This document shows positions 1 through 7,684 of a stretch of DNA of 55,720 bases, one piece after another. The notes under the pieces are model-generated. The model ran no database searches. It was not told the origin of the DNA and was given only the letters and a program-made list of their open reading frames with translations. The stretch is from Mycobacterium sp. 1245805.9. Lineage in GTDB: Bacteria > Actinomycetota > Actinomycetes > Mycobacteriales > Mycobacteriaceae. Within the stretch, counting starts at the first letter, position 1; each line of letters begins with the position of its first letter. A program made the position numbers and the translations under genes. Location of the stretch: assembly GCF_001672915.1 (NCBI RefSeq), contig NZ_LZKR01000094.1, forward strand, positions 1 through 55,720, given 5' to 3'.

Positions 1-239
1 AAAGCATCGAGGTCGACACCGTCACCCTGCGGGTGGTGGCCCGCACCCTGCCCGGCAAACAGTTCGAGGTCGGGCGGCAGCTGCGCGTCCTGGTCATTCG
101 GGCGCTGGCCCGCGTCGGCATCGTGACCGCGGCCGACGCGACGATAGGCCTGGTCGAAGACGACCCCTCCGTCCCGGCCGCCCAGGCCGCCGAGAAGTCG
201 ACCGACGGCAAAGTCGAAGATGCGGTGCGACGGCGGTGA
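1..239 (+). CDS. MscS-family mechanosensitive channel, C-terminal end (partial)
   Basis: Only the last ~78 codons are in the window; the frame is open from base 3 to TGA 237-239. The visible protein has the C-terminal cytoplasmic beta/alpha portion typical of small-conductance channels (VTLRVVARTLPG, then a helix ending ALARVGIV) and a charged, disordered tail. Members release solutes through the inner membrane on hypo-osmotic shock. In mycobacteria a membrane protein of this family lies just upstream of ftsE, which supports the call. The stop overlaps the next start by 3 bases (GTG 236-238), so the two are probably co-translated. The channel pore is outside the window, so family assignment rests on the tail and on synteny. 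Confidence 0.7.
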   Translation, partial: SIEVDTVTLRVVARTLPGKQFEVGRQLRVLVIRALARVGIVTAADATIGLVEDDPSVPAAQAAEKSTDGKVEDAVRRR

Positions 240-715
240 AGTTCACCGTGAGCATCCTCGAGAGGCGGGGCGAAGACACGCAACGACGACGCTGGAGCCA
301 CCTCTTCGGCGGCCGCATGCGCACGTCAACGCTGATCTTGATCATCGCGTTCTTCGCGGTCTGGTGGGTCTACGACACCTACCGCCCGGAAGCGGCCCCG
401 AAGCCGCCGGCCCCGCAGGTGGTGCCGCCGGGCTTCGTGCCGGACCCCAACTACACCTGGGTGCCGCGGAGCAAAGTGCAGCAGCCCCCGGCGACGGTCA
501 CGATCACCCCGACGCCGACCACGACGGTGCCGACCACCACCACGCCCCCCGTCACGACGACGACGACCACGCCGCCGCCGTTCCAGTTGCCCACGCCGCC
601 GTGCCTGCTGCCGCCGCCCTTCTGCCCGCCGAGCACCAGCCCGACGCCGACGCCGCCGCAGCTACCCCAGCCCGGGCCCGGTCCGGCGCCGAGCTCACCG
701 CTACCGGCCAGCTGA
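236..715 (+). CDS. Proline/threonine-rich single-pass membrane protein upstream of ftsE
   Basis: This 159-residue protein starts at a GTG overlapping the preceding stop. A short charged N-terminus is followed by one membrane segment (about residues 31-47, [16 protein letters not shown]). The rest, to the C-terminus, is a low-complexity tail of Pro and Thr with runs of threonines, probably extracytoplasmic. The position directly before ftsE matches the proline-rich membrane gene in that place in M. tuberculosis (Rv3103c). No catalytic motif is visible. A role in the cell envelope or with FtsEX is inference from position only. The repetitive tail also creates long antisense open frames, which are not genes. 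Confidence 0.75.
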   Translation: MKFTVSILERRGEDTQRRRWSHLFGGRMRTSTLILIIAFFAVWWVYDTYRPEAAPKPPAPQVVPPGFVPDPNYTWVPRSKVQQPPATVTITPTPTTTVPTTTTPPVTTTTTTPPPFQLPTPPCLLPPPFCPPSTSPTPTPPQLPQPGPGPAPSSPLPAS

Positions 716-758
716 CTTGGCTCGCCAGCGAAATTCACGGCTACACTGGCGTGCCGTG

Positions 759-1448
759 ATGATCACCCTTGACAACGTCAGCAAGAAGTACAAAGCGTCG
801 GCTCGTCCGGCGCTGGACGACATCAACGTCAAAATCGACAAGGGTGAATTCGTCTTCCTGATCGGCCCTTCGGGCTCCGGCAAGTCGACGTTCATGCGGC
901 TGCTGCTGGCCGAGGAGAGCCCCAACACCGGTGACATCCGGGTTTCGAAGTTTCACGTCAACAAGCTCCCCGGACGCCACGTGCCGAAGCTGCGTCAGGT
1001 CATCGGTTGCGTGTTCCAGGACTTCCGGCTGCTGCAGCAAAAGACCGTGTATGAAAACGTCGCCTTCGCGCTGGAGGTCATCGGCAAGCGCCGGGAGGCG
1101 ATCAACCGGACCGTGCCCGAGGTGCTGGAAACGGTCGGCCTGTCCGGAAAGGCGAACCGGCTGCCCGGTGAGTTGTCCGGCGGCGAGCAGCAGCGGGTCG
1201 CCATCGCCCGCGCGTTCGTCAACCGCCCGCTGGTGCTGCTGGCCGACGAGCCGACCGGCAACCTCGACCCGGACACCAGTAAGGACATCATGGATTTGTT
1301 GGAGCGGATCAACCGCACGGGCACCACGGTGCTGATGGCGACGCACGATCACCACATCGTCGACTCCATGCGGCAGCGGGTCGTCGAGCTGTCGCTTGGC
1401 CGGCTGGTTCGCGACGAGCAGCGCGGCATCTACGGGATGGATCGCTAA
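759..1448 (+). CDS. ftsE: Cell division ATP-binding protein FtsE
   Basis: FtsE is the cytoplasmic ATPase of the FtsEX complex, which transmits ATP hydrolysis through FtsX to activate peptidoglycan hydrolases at the septum. The 229 residues show Walker [10 protein letters not shown] (residues 36-44), the ABC signature LSGGEQQR, Walker B VLLADEP and the switch His in ATHDHH. The start is ATG 759 (MITLDNV), which gives the usual mycobacterial length; an in-frame GTG lies immediately before it, and the frame is open further upstream without homology. The stop TAA is followed at once by ftsX, with no gap, so the two genes are translationally linked. Confidence 0.97.
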   Translation: MITLDNVSKKYKASARPALDDINVKIDKGEFVFLIGPSGSGKSTFMRLLLAEESPNTGDIRVSKFHVNKLPGRHVPKLRQVIGCVFQDFRLLQQKTVYENVAFALEVIGKRREAINRTVPEVLETVGLSGKANRLPGELSGGEQQRVAIARAFVNRPLVLLADEPTGNLDPDTSKDIMDLLERINRTGTTVLMATHDHHIVDSMRQRVVELSLGRLVRDEQRGIYGMDR

Positions 1449-2342
1449 GTGCGCTTCGGCTTCCTGCTCAACGAGGTCCTGACCGGCCTTCGTCGCAACG
1501 TCACCATGACGGCCGCGATGATCCTGACCACCGCGATCTCGATCGGCCTGTTCGGTGGTGGTCTGCTGGTGGTGCTGCTGGCCGACCATTCCCGCGCCAT
1601 CTACCTGGACCGGGTCGAGACGCAGGTCTTCCTCACCGAGGACGTGTCCGCCAACGACCCGTCCTGCGGCACCAACCCGTGCAAGGCGCTGCGGGAAAAG
1701 ATCGAAGCGCGGCAAGACGTCAAATCCGTGCGCTTCCTCAACCGTCAGGACGCCTACGACGACGCCATCCGGAAGTTCCCGCAGTACAAGGACGTGGCCG
1801 GAAAGGATTCCTTCCCAGCGTCGTTCATCGTCAAGCTGGACAATCCCGAGCAGCACAAGGATTTTGACTCCGCGATGCAGGGACAGCCCGGGGTGCTCTC
1901 CGTGCTCAACCAGAAGGACCTGATCGACCGCCTGTTCGCGGTCCTGGACGGCCTGAGCAAGGCCGCGTTTGCCGTCGCCCTGGTGCAGGCCGTCGGCGCG
2001 ATCCTGTTGATTGCCAACATGGTCCAGGTGGCGGCGTATACGCGCCGCACGGAGATCGGGATCATGCGCCTGGTCGGCGCGAGCCGCTGGTATACCCAGT
2101 TGCCGTTCCTGGTCGAGGCGATGGTCGCCGCGGCGGTCGGTGTCGCGATCTCCGTCGCCGGGTTAATCCTGGTACGGGCAACATTTTTGGACAATGCGCT
2201 GAACCAGTTCTACCAAGCCAACCTGATCGCCCGGGTCGACTACGCCGACATCATCTACATCTCGCCATGGCTGTTCCTGCTCGGCGTGTCGATGGCCGCG
2301 TTGACCGCCTACGTGACGCTGCGCCTGTACGTACGGCGGTAG
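1449..2342 (+). CDS. ftsX: Cell division protein FtsX
   Basis: FtsX is the membrane partner of FtsE. The 297 residues have the family layout: a first membrane helix (about residues 22-45), a large extracytoplasmic loop of about 120 residues that in other species binds hydrolase activators, and three further helices ending at the C-terminus (…RLYVRR). The extracytoplasmic loop carries two cysteines close together ([12 protein letters not shown]), which could form a disulfide as in mycobacterial FtsX. The start is GTG 1449, directly after the ftsE stop. The smpB start follows the FtsX stop by 2 bases. Confidence 0.97.
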   Translation: MRFGFLLNEVLTGLRRNVTMTAAMILTTAISIGLFGGGLLVVLLADHSRAIYLDRVETQVFLTEDVSANDPSCGTNPCKALREKIEARQDVKSVRFLNRQDAYDDAIRKFPQYKDVAGKDSFPASFIVKLDNPEQHKDFDSAMQGQPGVLSVLNQKDLIDRLFAVLDGLSKAAFAVALVQAVGAILLIANMVQVAAYTRRTEIGIMRLVGASRWYTQLPFLVEAMVAAAVGVAISVAGLILVRATFLDNALNQFYQANLIARVDYADIIYISPWLFLLGVSMAALTAYVTLRLYVRR

Positions 2343-2344
2343 CT

Positions 2345-2854
2345 GTGGCCAAGGACTCCGGCGGGGCCAAGGCGGCGGGCGGCAAGCGCGGCAGCAAACA
2401 GATCATCGCCACCAATCGCAAAGCGCGGCACAACTATTCGGTTCTCGAGGTTTTCGAGGCGGGAGTGGCTCTGCAGGGCACCGAAGTAAAGAGCCTGCGG
2501 GAAGGACACGCCTCACTTGCCGATGCCTACGCAACCATTGATAACGGCGAAGTGTGGTTGCGTAACTTGCACATTCCGGAGTATCAGCACGGTAGCTGGA
2601 CCAATCATGACCCGCGTCGCAATCGAAAGTTGTTGTTACATAGGCAACAAATCGACAGACTGGTCGGCAAGATACGAGATGGTAACCTCGCCCTGATGCC
2701 ACTGTCACTTTACTTCTCCGAGGGCAAGGTCAAGGTCGAGCTCGCGCTAGCGCGAGGTAAGCGGGCTCACGATAAACGTCAGGACATGGCCCAGCGCGAT
2801 GCCCAGCGCGAAGTGCTTCGCGAACTGGGGCGGCGAGCCAAGGGCTTGAACTGA
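2345..2854 (+). CDS. smpB: SsrA-binding protein SmpB
   Basis: SmpB binds tmRNA and brings it to stalled ribosomes for trans-translation. The 169-residue product starts at GTG 2345 (MAKDSGG) and has the OB-fold core with EVFEAGVALQGTEVKSLREG, NRKARHNY and the basic C-terminal tail RQDMAQRDAQREVLRELGRR that enters the ribosomal A site. A longer in-frame reading back to 2267 overlaps ftsX and lacks homology, so the internal GTG was chosen. Its RNA partner, ssrA, lies 1.8 kb downstream on the same strand, so both halves of the rescue system are together. Confidence 0.97.
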   Translation: MAKDSGGAKAAGGKRGSKQIIATNRKARHNYSVLEVFEAGVALQGTEVKSLREGHASLADAYATIDNGEVWLRNLHIPEYQHGSWTNHDPRRNRKLLLHRQQIDRLVGKIRDGNLALMPLSLYFSEGKVKVELALARGKRAHDKRQDMAQRDAQREVLRELGRRAKGLN

Positions 2855-2907
2855 TCGGGGCGGCGTACGCCCAGCTGTCTGCCGTTACGTACGGCGTCAG
2901 CGATTTC

Positions 2908-3696
2908 GTGGGCGGTGTGGCCGCTCGACGGGTGGCGGCGCTGCGAGTGATGCTCGTGGCCTACCCGGTCGAGGCAGTGTTGCTGGGGCTGCTGGCCGCC
3001 GTGGTGGGCGGCCCGATTCAGTCCGGCGCGGTCATTTGGGGCTCCCTGTACGGCATCGGGATGGCGTTCGGCATGTGGGCGTTCTTCGCCGCGCTGGGCG
3101 CCGGGCCGATATCGGTGGTCTCGCCCTTGGCCGCCGTGCTCAATGCCGCGGTGCCGGTGGCGGTCGGCGTGGCGCTGGGGGAGCGGCCGGGGCAGGCGGC
3201 CTCGGTGGGCGTCGTGTTGGCCCTGGTCGCCGTCATGCTGGTCAGCCGCGAGGCCGCGGTCGAGGGCGTGACGCCGTATCGGTTCACCCCGAAGGTCGCC
3301 TGGCTCACGGTGGTGGCGGGCTCGGCGATGGGGCTGAACCTGGTGTTTCTTCACCAGGCGCCACACGAGACCAAACTCTGGCCGCTGGTGTTCGCGCGGC
3401 TGTCCGCCTCCGCGGTGGTGTTCGCCATGTCCGCGATGAGCAAGAACCTGAAGATGCCGGCCGGCAAGCCGCTGAAGCTGGCCCTGGGGGTGGGGGTGCT
3501 GGACATCTGCGCGAACGTGACCATGCTGCTGGCGCTGCACACCTGGCTGCTCTCGCTGGCCAGCATCCTGATCTCGCTGTATCCGGCGGCGACGGTCGTG
3601 CTGGCGATGGTGGTGCTGCGCGAGCGGGTGAGCCGATGCCAGGGCGTCGGCATGGTGATGGCCATGGGTTCCGTGGCGATGATCGCCGCAAGCTAA
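2908..3696 (+). CDS. EamA/DMT-superfamily transporter
   Basis: This hydrophobic protein has about ten predicted membrane segments arranged as two EamA-type halves, as in drug/metabolite transporters; the substrate cannot be read from sequence. From the GTG at 2908 it is 262 residues long. The frame is open upstream, and codons 2851-2907 encode a plausible first helix (LIGAAYAQLSAVTYGVSDF) that family members normally have, but no ATG, GTG or TTG precedes it after the smpB stop. The real start may therefore be the CTG at 2851, which overlaps the smpB stop, or the helix may have lost its start codon. Coordinates given are for the first canonical start. Confidence 0.8.
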   Translation: MGGVAARRVAALRVMLVAYPVEAVLLGLLAAVVGGPIQSGAVIWGSLYGIGMAFGMWAFFAALGAGPISVVSPLAAVLNAAVPVAVGVALGERPGQAASVGVVLALVAVMLVSREAAVEGVTPYRFTPKVAWLTVVAGSAMGLNLVFLHQAPHETKLWPLVFARLSASAVVFAMSAMSKNLKMPAGKPLKLALGVGVLDICANVTMLLALHTWLLSLASILISLYPAATVVLAMVVLRERVSRCQGVGMVMAMGSVAMIAAS

Positions 3697-3729
3697 CGGA
3701 TCGGCCCGCGATCGGCCTACGATCCGACC

Positions 3730-4575
3730 ATGGCCGACCGACCCGTCACGCAGCTGGATAAATCCGACGTCCTGTCCGGGCTCTTCGCCGTGTGGGACTC
3801 CATCGACGCGCTGCTCGACGGGCTGCCCGAGGAGGATTGGCTGGCGGCGACGCCGCTGCCCGGCTGGGACGTCAAGGCTGTGGTGTCGCACATCATCGGC
3901 ACCGAATCGTTCCTGGCCGGAATCGCCGCCCCGCAGCCCGATATCGACGTGTCGGCGCTCGAGCACGTGCGCAACGACATCGGCGCGATGAACGAGTGCT
4001 GGGTGCGCCACCTCAGCGGGCAATCGGGCGCGGAAGTGCTCGCACGATTCAGGGACATCACCGCCGATCGCCGCAAGGCGCTGGCCGGCATGTCGGAGGA
4101 CGAGTGGAACGCGGTGATGCCGACCCCGGTGGGCCCCGAAACGTACGGCCGGTTCATGCGGGTGCGCACGTTCGACTGTTGGATGCACGAGCAGGACATC
4201 CGCGCCGCGCTGTCGCGGCCGTCGTCCGACGCCGAGCTCGTCGGGCCCGCGTCGCGGCTTTCGCTCGACGAGATCGCGGCCACCATCGGGTATGTGGTGG
4301 GCAAGCGCGGCAAGGCGCCCGACGGCTCGCGCATCCTGTTCGAGCTGACCGGCCCGGTGGCCCGCGACATCCGCGTCAGCGTGAACGGCCGCGCGCAGCT
4401 GGTCGACGACTTCGGCGGCGGAGAACCGACGGCGACGATCCGGCTGGACGGAGTGCAGTTCACCAGGCTGTCCGGTGGCCGCCCGCTGTGCCCCGCGCGC
4501 GCCCGGGACATCGAACTCGGCGGCGACGAAGACGTTGCCACCCGGGTCGTCGAGAACCTCAATTTTGTGATCTGA
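3730..4575 (+). CDS. Maleylpyruvate isomerase/DinB-like family protein (mycothiol-dependent type)
   Basis: This 281-residue protein has the N-terminal four-helix DinB-like fold found in mycothiol-dependent maleylpyruvate isomerases and relatives (LPGWDVKAVVSHIIGTE near residues 48-64, where the His is a typical metal ligand), then a C-terminal sterol-carrier-like beta domain. Members of this family mostly use mycothiol or act as metal-dependent transferases; the substrate here is unknown. Its place between smpB and ssrA matches a conserved gene in other mycobacteria. The start ATG 3730 follows the transporter by 33 bases. The stop lies 104 bases before mature tmRNA. Confidence 0.8.
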   Translation: MADRPVTQLDKSDVLSGLFAVWDSIDALLDGLPEEDWLAATPLPGWDVKAVVSHIIGTESFLAGIAAPQPDIDVSALEHVRNDIGAMNECWVRHLSGQSGAEVLARFRDITADRRKALAGMSEDEWNAVMPTPVGPETYGRFMRVRTFDCWMHEQDIRAALSRPSSDAELVGPASRLSLDEIAATIGYVVGKRGKAPDGSRILFELTGPVARDIRVSVNGRAQLVDDFGGGEPTATIRLDGVQFTRLSGGRPLCPARARDIELGGDEDVATRVVENLNFVI

Positions 4576-4603
4576 CCGCTTCCCGACCGGGAAGGTTATT
4601 CCA

Positions 4604-4631
4604 TTGCCGCTCGTTACTAGGCGGGTACCAT
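4604..4631 (+). promoter_or_regulatory. Possible ssrA promoter
   Basis: A TTGCCG element (4604-4609) and a TACCAT element (4626-4631) are separated by 16 bases, which fits a housekeeping sigma promoter. It would start a precursor about 40 bases before mature tmRNA, to be trimmed by RNase P. This is inferred from spacing only. Confidence 0.45.
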
Positions 4632-4679
4632 GGATTGTCCTGCCGAAATTCGGCGGGGATGCTCGAAGCAGCAAGACAA

Positions 4680-5044
4680 GGGGCTGAAAGGTTTCGACTT
4701 CGCGCATCGAATCAAGGGAAGCGTGCCGGTGCAGGCAAGAGACCACCGTAAGCGTCGTTGCAACCATATAAGCGCCGATTCACATCAGCGCGACTACGCT
4801 CTCGCTGCCTAAGCGACAGCTAGTCCGTCAGACCGGGAACGCCCTCGACCCGGAGCCTGGCGTCAGCTAGAGGGATCCACCGGTGAGTCCGGTCGCGGGA
4901 CTCATCGGGACATACACAGCGACTGGGATCGTCATCCTGGCTAGTTCGCGTGACCAGGAGATCCGAGCAGAGGCATAGCGAACTGCGCACGGAGAAGCCT
5001 TGAGGGAATGCCGTAGGACCCGGGTTCGATTCCCGGCAGCTCCA
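4680..5044 (+). ncRNA. ssrA: Transfer-messenger RNA (tmRNA)
   Basis: tmRNA rescues stalled ribosomes and tags incomplete proteins for proteolysis. The 5' end GGGGCTG pairs with the 3' acceptor strand CAGCTCC, and the T-arm GGTTCGATTCC is intact near 5022-5033. The 5' D-like region GAAAGGTTTCGAC is typical. The tag frame runs from the resume codon GCC at 4774 to TAA 4810-4812 and encodes ADSHQRDYALAA, the mycobacterial tag ending in the protease signal ALAA. CCA is not encoded after the discriminator A at 5044. Length is about 365 bases, as usual in mycobacteria. A strong terminator follows. Confidence 0.97.
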
Positions 5045-5059
5045 CAACAGAACGTCGTT

Positions 5060-5099
5060 AGCAGGTCAGAGGGCACTTCCGCTCTGGCCTGCTTTCTTT
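5060..5099 (+). terminator. Intrinsic terminator of ssrA
   Basis: A 12-bp stem pairs 5060-5071 (AGCAGGTCAGAG) with 5082-5093 (CTCTGGCCTGCT), with one G-T pair and a 10-base loop, and is followed by the T-rich TTCTTT. It lies 15 bases after the mature tmRNA end. It is one of the few canonical hairpin-plus-T-tract terminators in the window. Confidence 0.9.
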
Positions 5100-5164
5100 G
5101 TGGGTACATTTTGGGCACCCCGATACCAGGTCGTCCAGCGCGACGGTCGTTCAGTAGCCACACG

Positions 5165-5696
5165 TTACGTGCCGGATCGCAATCGTGACGGACGAGCGCG
5201 ACCGGAACGGTGGGAGGTACCGGTTGCAGAGGATCCGCGCACCCCTTCGGCGAAGATTCGTGCTCCGAGTTCGATTTGAGCGCGAATGTCGGCCTCGGAG
5301 GTGCCGAACCAGCGCGGACCGACGGTCGTGGTGAAGATTGTGAAATTCGCGAGCAGCTCGGCCAGGGTGACCGAATCGACGTGTCGAGTAACCTGACCGA
5401 GATCTTGATAATGAGCGACGCCGTCGGCGATCACCGACACGCGATGGTCGTGATTCGGACGCATGACCCGCAGGGAGAAGGCGGGATCAGATAACGCGCG
5501 CCCCGCTATGTCCCAGCCTGGCATCGTGTCATCGCGCTCGTGAATCGTCAGCCGCGCAAGAAATAGCTGCTTCACGAAGTCGATGAACCTGTCAGGAAGG
5601 GACGCCCTGTTCGGCGAAAACTTCAGTCGCCGCCTCGATCAAGGCGCGCTGTTTCCCGTCCTTGTCTCGGACACGCTTCGTACCGCTACTGCTCAT
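5165..5696 (-). pseudogene. TetR-family regulator remnant (HTH deleted)
   Basis: Reading leftward, ATG 5694-5696 begins a TetR-like N-terminus (RALIEAATEVFAEQG) that stops at TGA 5592-5594 after 34 codons. Another frame, open from 5575 down to TAA 5165-5167, carries what looks like a TetR C-terminal ligand domain (FTIFTTTVGPRWFG, ELGARIFAEGVRG). The helix-turn-helix that should lie between them is absent, and only about 17 bases separate the pieces, so this looks like an internal deletion plus frameshift. It probably once controlled the divergent alcohol dehydrogenase. It sits just after tmRNA, a common integration site. The C-terminal piece could still be translated but would lack DNA binding. 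Confidence 0.7.
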
Positions 5697-5780
5697 GGGG
5701 ACACCGTAAAGCGACGGCGCACTTCATCATTGACATCGGGCTCCGGTGGTGCACTCGCAATCACCACTACCAAGTGAAAC

Positions 5781-5809
5781 TTGACAGTAATAGGGTGACG
5801 TCGTTAAAT
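5781..5809 (+). promoter_or_regulatory. Strong sigma70-type promoter for the alcohol dehydrogenase
   Basis: A perfect -35 TTGACA (5781-5786) and a -10 TTAAAT (5804-5809) are separated by 17 bases. Transcription would start about base 5816-5819, at or just before ATG 5819, so the message would be leaderless or nearly so, as is common in mycobacteria. No ribosome binding site is seen before the ATG, which is consistent. Confidence 0.7.
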
Positions 5810-5818
5810 GCGTCGACA

Positions 5819-6940
5819 ATGAAGATGAACGCGGCGGTCTTGTGGGATGTGCACCAGGAGTGGAGCGTCGAGGAAGTCGACCTCGATGGTCCGCGAGAAG
5901 GCGAGGTGCTCGTCTCCTTCGAGGCGACGGGGTTATGCCACTCCGATCACCACGTCCGCGAGGGTGATCTTCCCCTCGCGCTGCCTCTCGTCGGGGGGCA
6001 CGAAGGCGCGGGCATCGTCCAAGAGGTCGGACCAGGTGTCCAGAACCTGAACGTTGGTGATCACGTCGTGGGGTTGTTCCTGCCGGCGTGTGGGCGATGC
6101 CGGTGGTGCTCGAGCGGCCATCAGAACCTGTGTGACCTCGGCGCGCAGATGGCCACCGGCGGGCAACTCGACGGCAGCTTCCGCCGGCACGCCAAGGGCC
6201 GCGACATCGGTGCGCTGGCCTGGCTCGGCGCGTTCGCGCAATACGGCACAGTGCCGGAGGCATCGGTGGTCAAGATCGACGAGGACCTCCCGCTGAGCCG
6301 GGCCTGTCTCGTCGGCTGCGGCGTGACCACCGGCTGGGGCTCGGCGGTGAACACCGCGGGAGTCAAACCGGGCGACACCGTCGTGGTGATTGGGTGCGGC
6401 GGCATCGGCAGTGGGGCGATCCAGGGCGCGCGGCTGGCCGGGGCGGAGAAGATTGTCGCCGTTGACATCGTAGAAGGCAAGCGGGACATGGTATCTCAGT
6501 TCGGAGCCACCCACTTCGCGACGTCGACGGAGGAGGCGACGGCCTTGGTGGCGGATCTGACCCGCGGCGTAATGGCCGACTCCGCGATTGTGACGGTCGG
6601 ACTAGTGGAAGCCCCGATGATCGTCGACGCACTCAACATCGTCAGCAAGAACGGCGCCGTCGTTGTCACCGCGCTGGGATCGATGCTCGACATGACGGCG
6701 ACACTGCCGATGTCGATGGTCGCGATGGTCACGCTGTTCCAAAAGCGCCTGCTGGGAAGCCTTTACGGCGAGGCCAACCCGCGCTCCGACATTCCGCGGC
6801 TACTGAGCCTTTACCGCGAGGGCAAGCTGTTGCTGGATGAAACAGTCACCACCGAATACAAACTCGCCGACATCAACGACGCCTACGACGACATGCTCGC
6901 CGGCCGGAACATTCGTGGCGTGATCATTCACGAACACTGA
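5819..6940 (+). CDS. Zinc-dependent alcohol dehydrogenase (NDMA/mycofactocin-type family)
   Basis: This 373-residue medium-chain dehydrogenase would interconvert an alcohol and an aldehyde with NAD. Catalytic zinc ligands are visible as Cys40 (GLCHSDHH) and His61-Glu62 (GGHEGAG). The structural zinc lobe is Cys91, 94, 97 and 105 (CGRCRWC…C), and the cofactor fold is VVIGCGGIGSG. It resembles actinobacterial NDMA-dependent dehydrogenases such as the AdhD type, which keep their cofactor bound and depend on mycofactocin for turnover. ATG 5819 is preferred over GTG 5774 because the promoter overlaps the longer N-terminus. With the carboxylic acid reductase downstream it could take an acid to an alcohol through the aldehyde, or the reverse; the substrate is unknown. 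Confidence 0.85.
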   Translation: MKMNAAVLWDVHQEWSVEEVDLDGPREGEVLVSFEATGLCHSDHHVREGDLPLALPLVGGHEGAGIVQEVGPGVQNLNVGDHVVGLFLPACGRCRWCSSGHQNLCDLGAQMATGGQLDGSFRRHAKGRDIGALAWLGAFAQYGTVPEASVVKIDEDLPLSRACLVGCGVTTGWGSAVNTAGVKPGDTVVVIGCGGIGSGAIQGARLAGAEKIVAVDIVEGKRDMVSQFGATHFATSTEEATALVADLTRGVMADSAIVTVGLVEAPMIVDALNIVSKNGAVVVTALGSMLDMTATLPMSMVAMVTLFQKRLLGSLYGEANPRSDIPRLLSLYREGKLLLDETVTTEYKLADINDAYDDMLAGRNIRGVIIHEH

Positions 6941-6958
6941 CAGCTCCCTACGCGAAAG

Positions 6959-7387
6959 CTAGGTCAGCGTGACTCGCGGTCCCGGTGTGAACGCCACTGG
7001 AGTCTTCCGGTACCCCCGAGTCACTGAGTTGTCGTGAAAGACCGACTCGGCATCCGAAGCCGTGTAATCGGGCATGCGGGCCAGCGCCTGCTCCACGCCG
7101 ATACGAAACTCCAGGCGCGCCAGGTTCGACCCCAGACAGCGGTGGACGCCGGCCCCAAAGCCGAGATGACGATTGGCCTCGCGGTCGAGGATGCACTTGT
7201 CGGGATCCGGGAATTCGCGACTGTCACGGTTGCCTGACGCGTAGTTGACAACCACCGATTCGCCCGGGCAGAACTTCTGCCCGCCAAGCTCGACATCCTT
7301 GGTCACCGTCCGTGGGATGCCGTGAATAGATCCGGCGAAGCGGATGAACTCCTCGACGGCGGTCGGCATGAGCTCAGGGCTCGCGGA
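6959..7387 (-). pseudogene. Cytochrome P450, C-terminal remnant
   Basis: This frame encodes only the last third of a P450: AVEEFIRF (the ExxR helix region), FPDPDKCILDREAN and the heme-binding loop FGAGVHRCLGSNLAR with the Cys ligand. About 260 N-terminal residues, including the oxygen-binding I-helix, are missing. The reading frame is cut at TGA 7388-7390, and no matching N-terminus is found up to 7685. It is convergent with the alcohol dehydrogenase. A second, complete P450 lies at 14656. Without the I-helix the product cannot be a functional monooxygenase, so it is called a remnant. Confidence 0.8.
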
Positions 7388-7684
7388 TCAGTCGGTCAGC
7401 CCCTAAGGGCTCGCGTCCTGTGTGGTTGCCGGAGGAATCCCCAGCGTTCTTGCGAACCGCGAGGTGGCGGACTACGACTCCCGCTGCCACGACGCGGGAG
7501 TTTGAGCCGACCGGCATCTCGACGTATGCGATCGCGGTTCCGTCTGCATCGGAACAATTGTAGAATGTCTGCGATTTGCACTTTGTCGGCTACGAGCTGG
7601 GCTTTTGTTCTCTGGGAGGGCACTGTGCTGACGGCGTTGACCGCATCGGCGCTACCGGTGGTGCCGTGACTGCGGCGGCGCGGC
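7388..7684. other. Intergenic region upstream of the carboxylic acid reductase
   Basis: This stretch of about 300 bases between the P450 remnant and the reductase holds no supported gene. It contains the putative operator/-10 region at 7556-7572. The open frames crossing it on either strand show no recognisable protein. Confidence 0.6.
7556..7572. promoter_or_regulatory. Putative GntR operator copy 1, overlapping a -10
   Basis: AATTGTAGAATGTCTGC matches the sequence at 17822-17838 (AATTGTAGACAATCTGC) at 14 of 17 positions. The second copy lies in front of the dehydrogenase gene next to gntR. Bases 7561-7566 (TAGAAT) resemble a -10 element, so a bound repressor would block the reductase promoter. 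The site is 113 bases before ATG 7685. Confidence 0.55.

Noticed and set aside
2779..4767. A 662-codon open frame on the minus strand
   Set aside because: It lies fully antisense to the transporter and the isomerase-like gene, its amino acids are low-complexity His/Arg/Gly, and it arises from third-position GC.
5022..5046. attL site of an integrated phage at the 3' end of tmRNA
   Set aside because: No second copy of the tmRNA 3' end and no integrase were found in the window, so insertion by this route is not supported by sequence.
4867..5163. Minus-strand frame across tmRNA (CRESNPGP-like peptide)
   Set aside because: This is a well-known false ORF from the antisense of tRNA-like sequence; no protein evidence.
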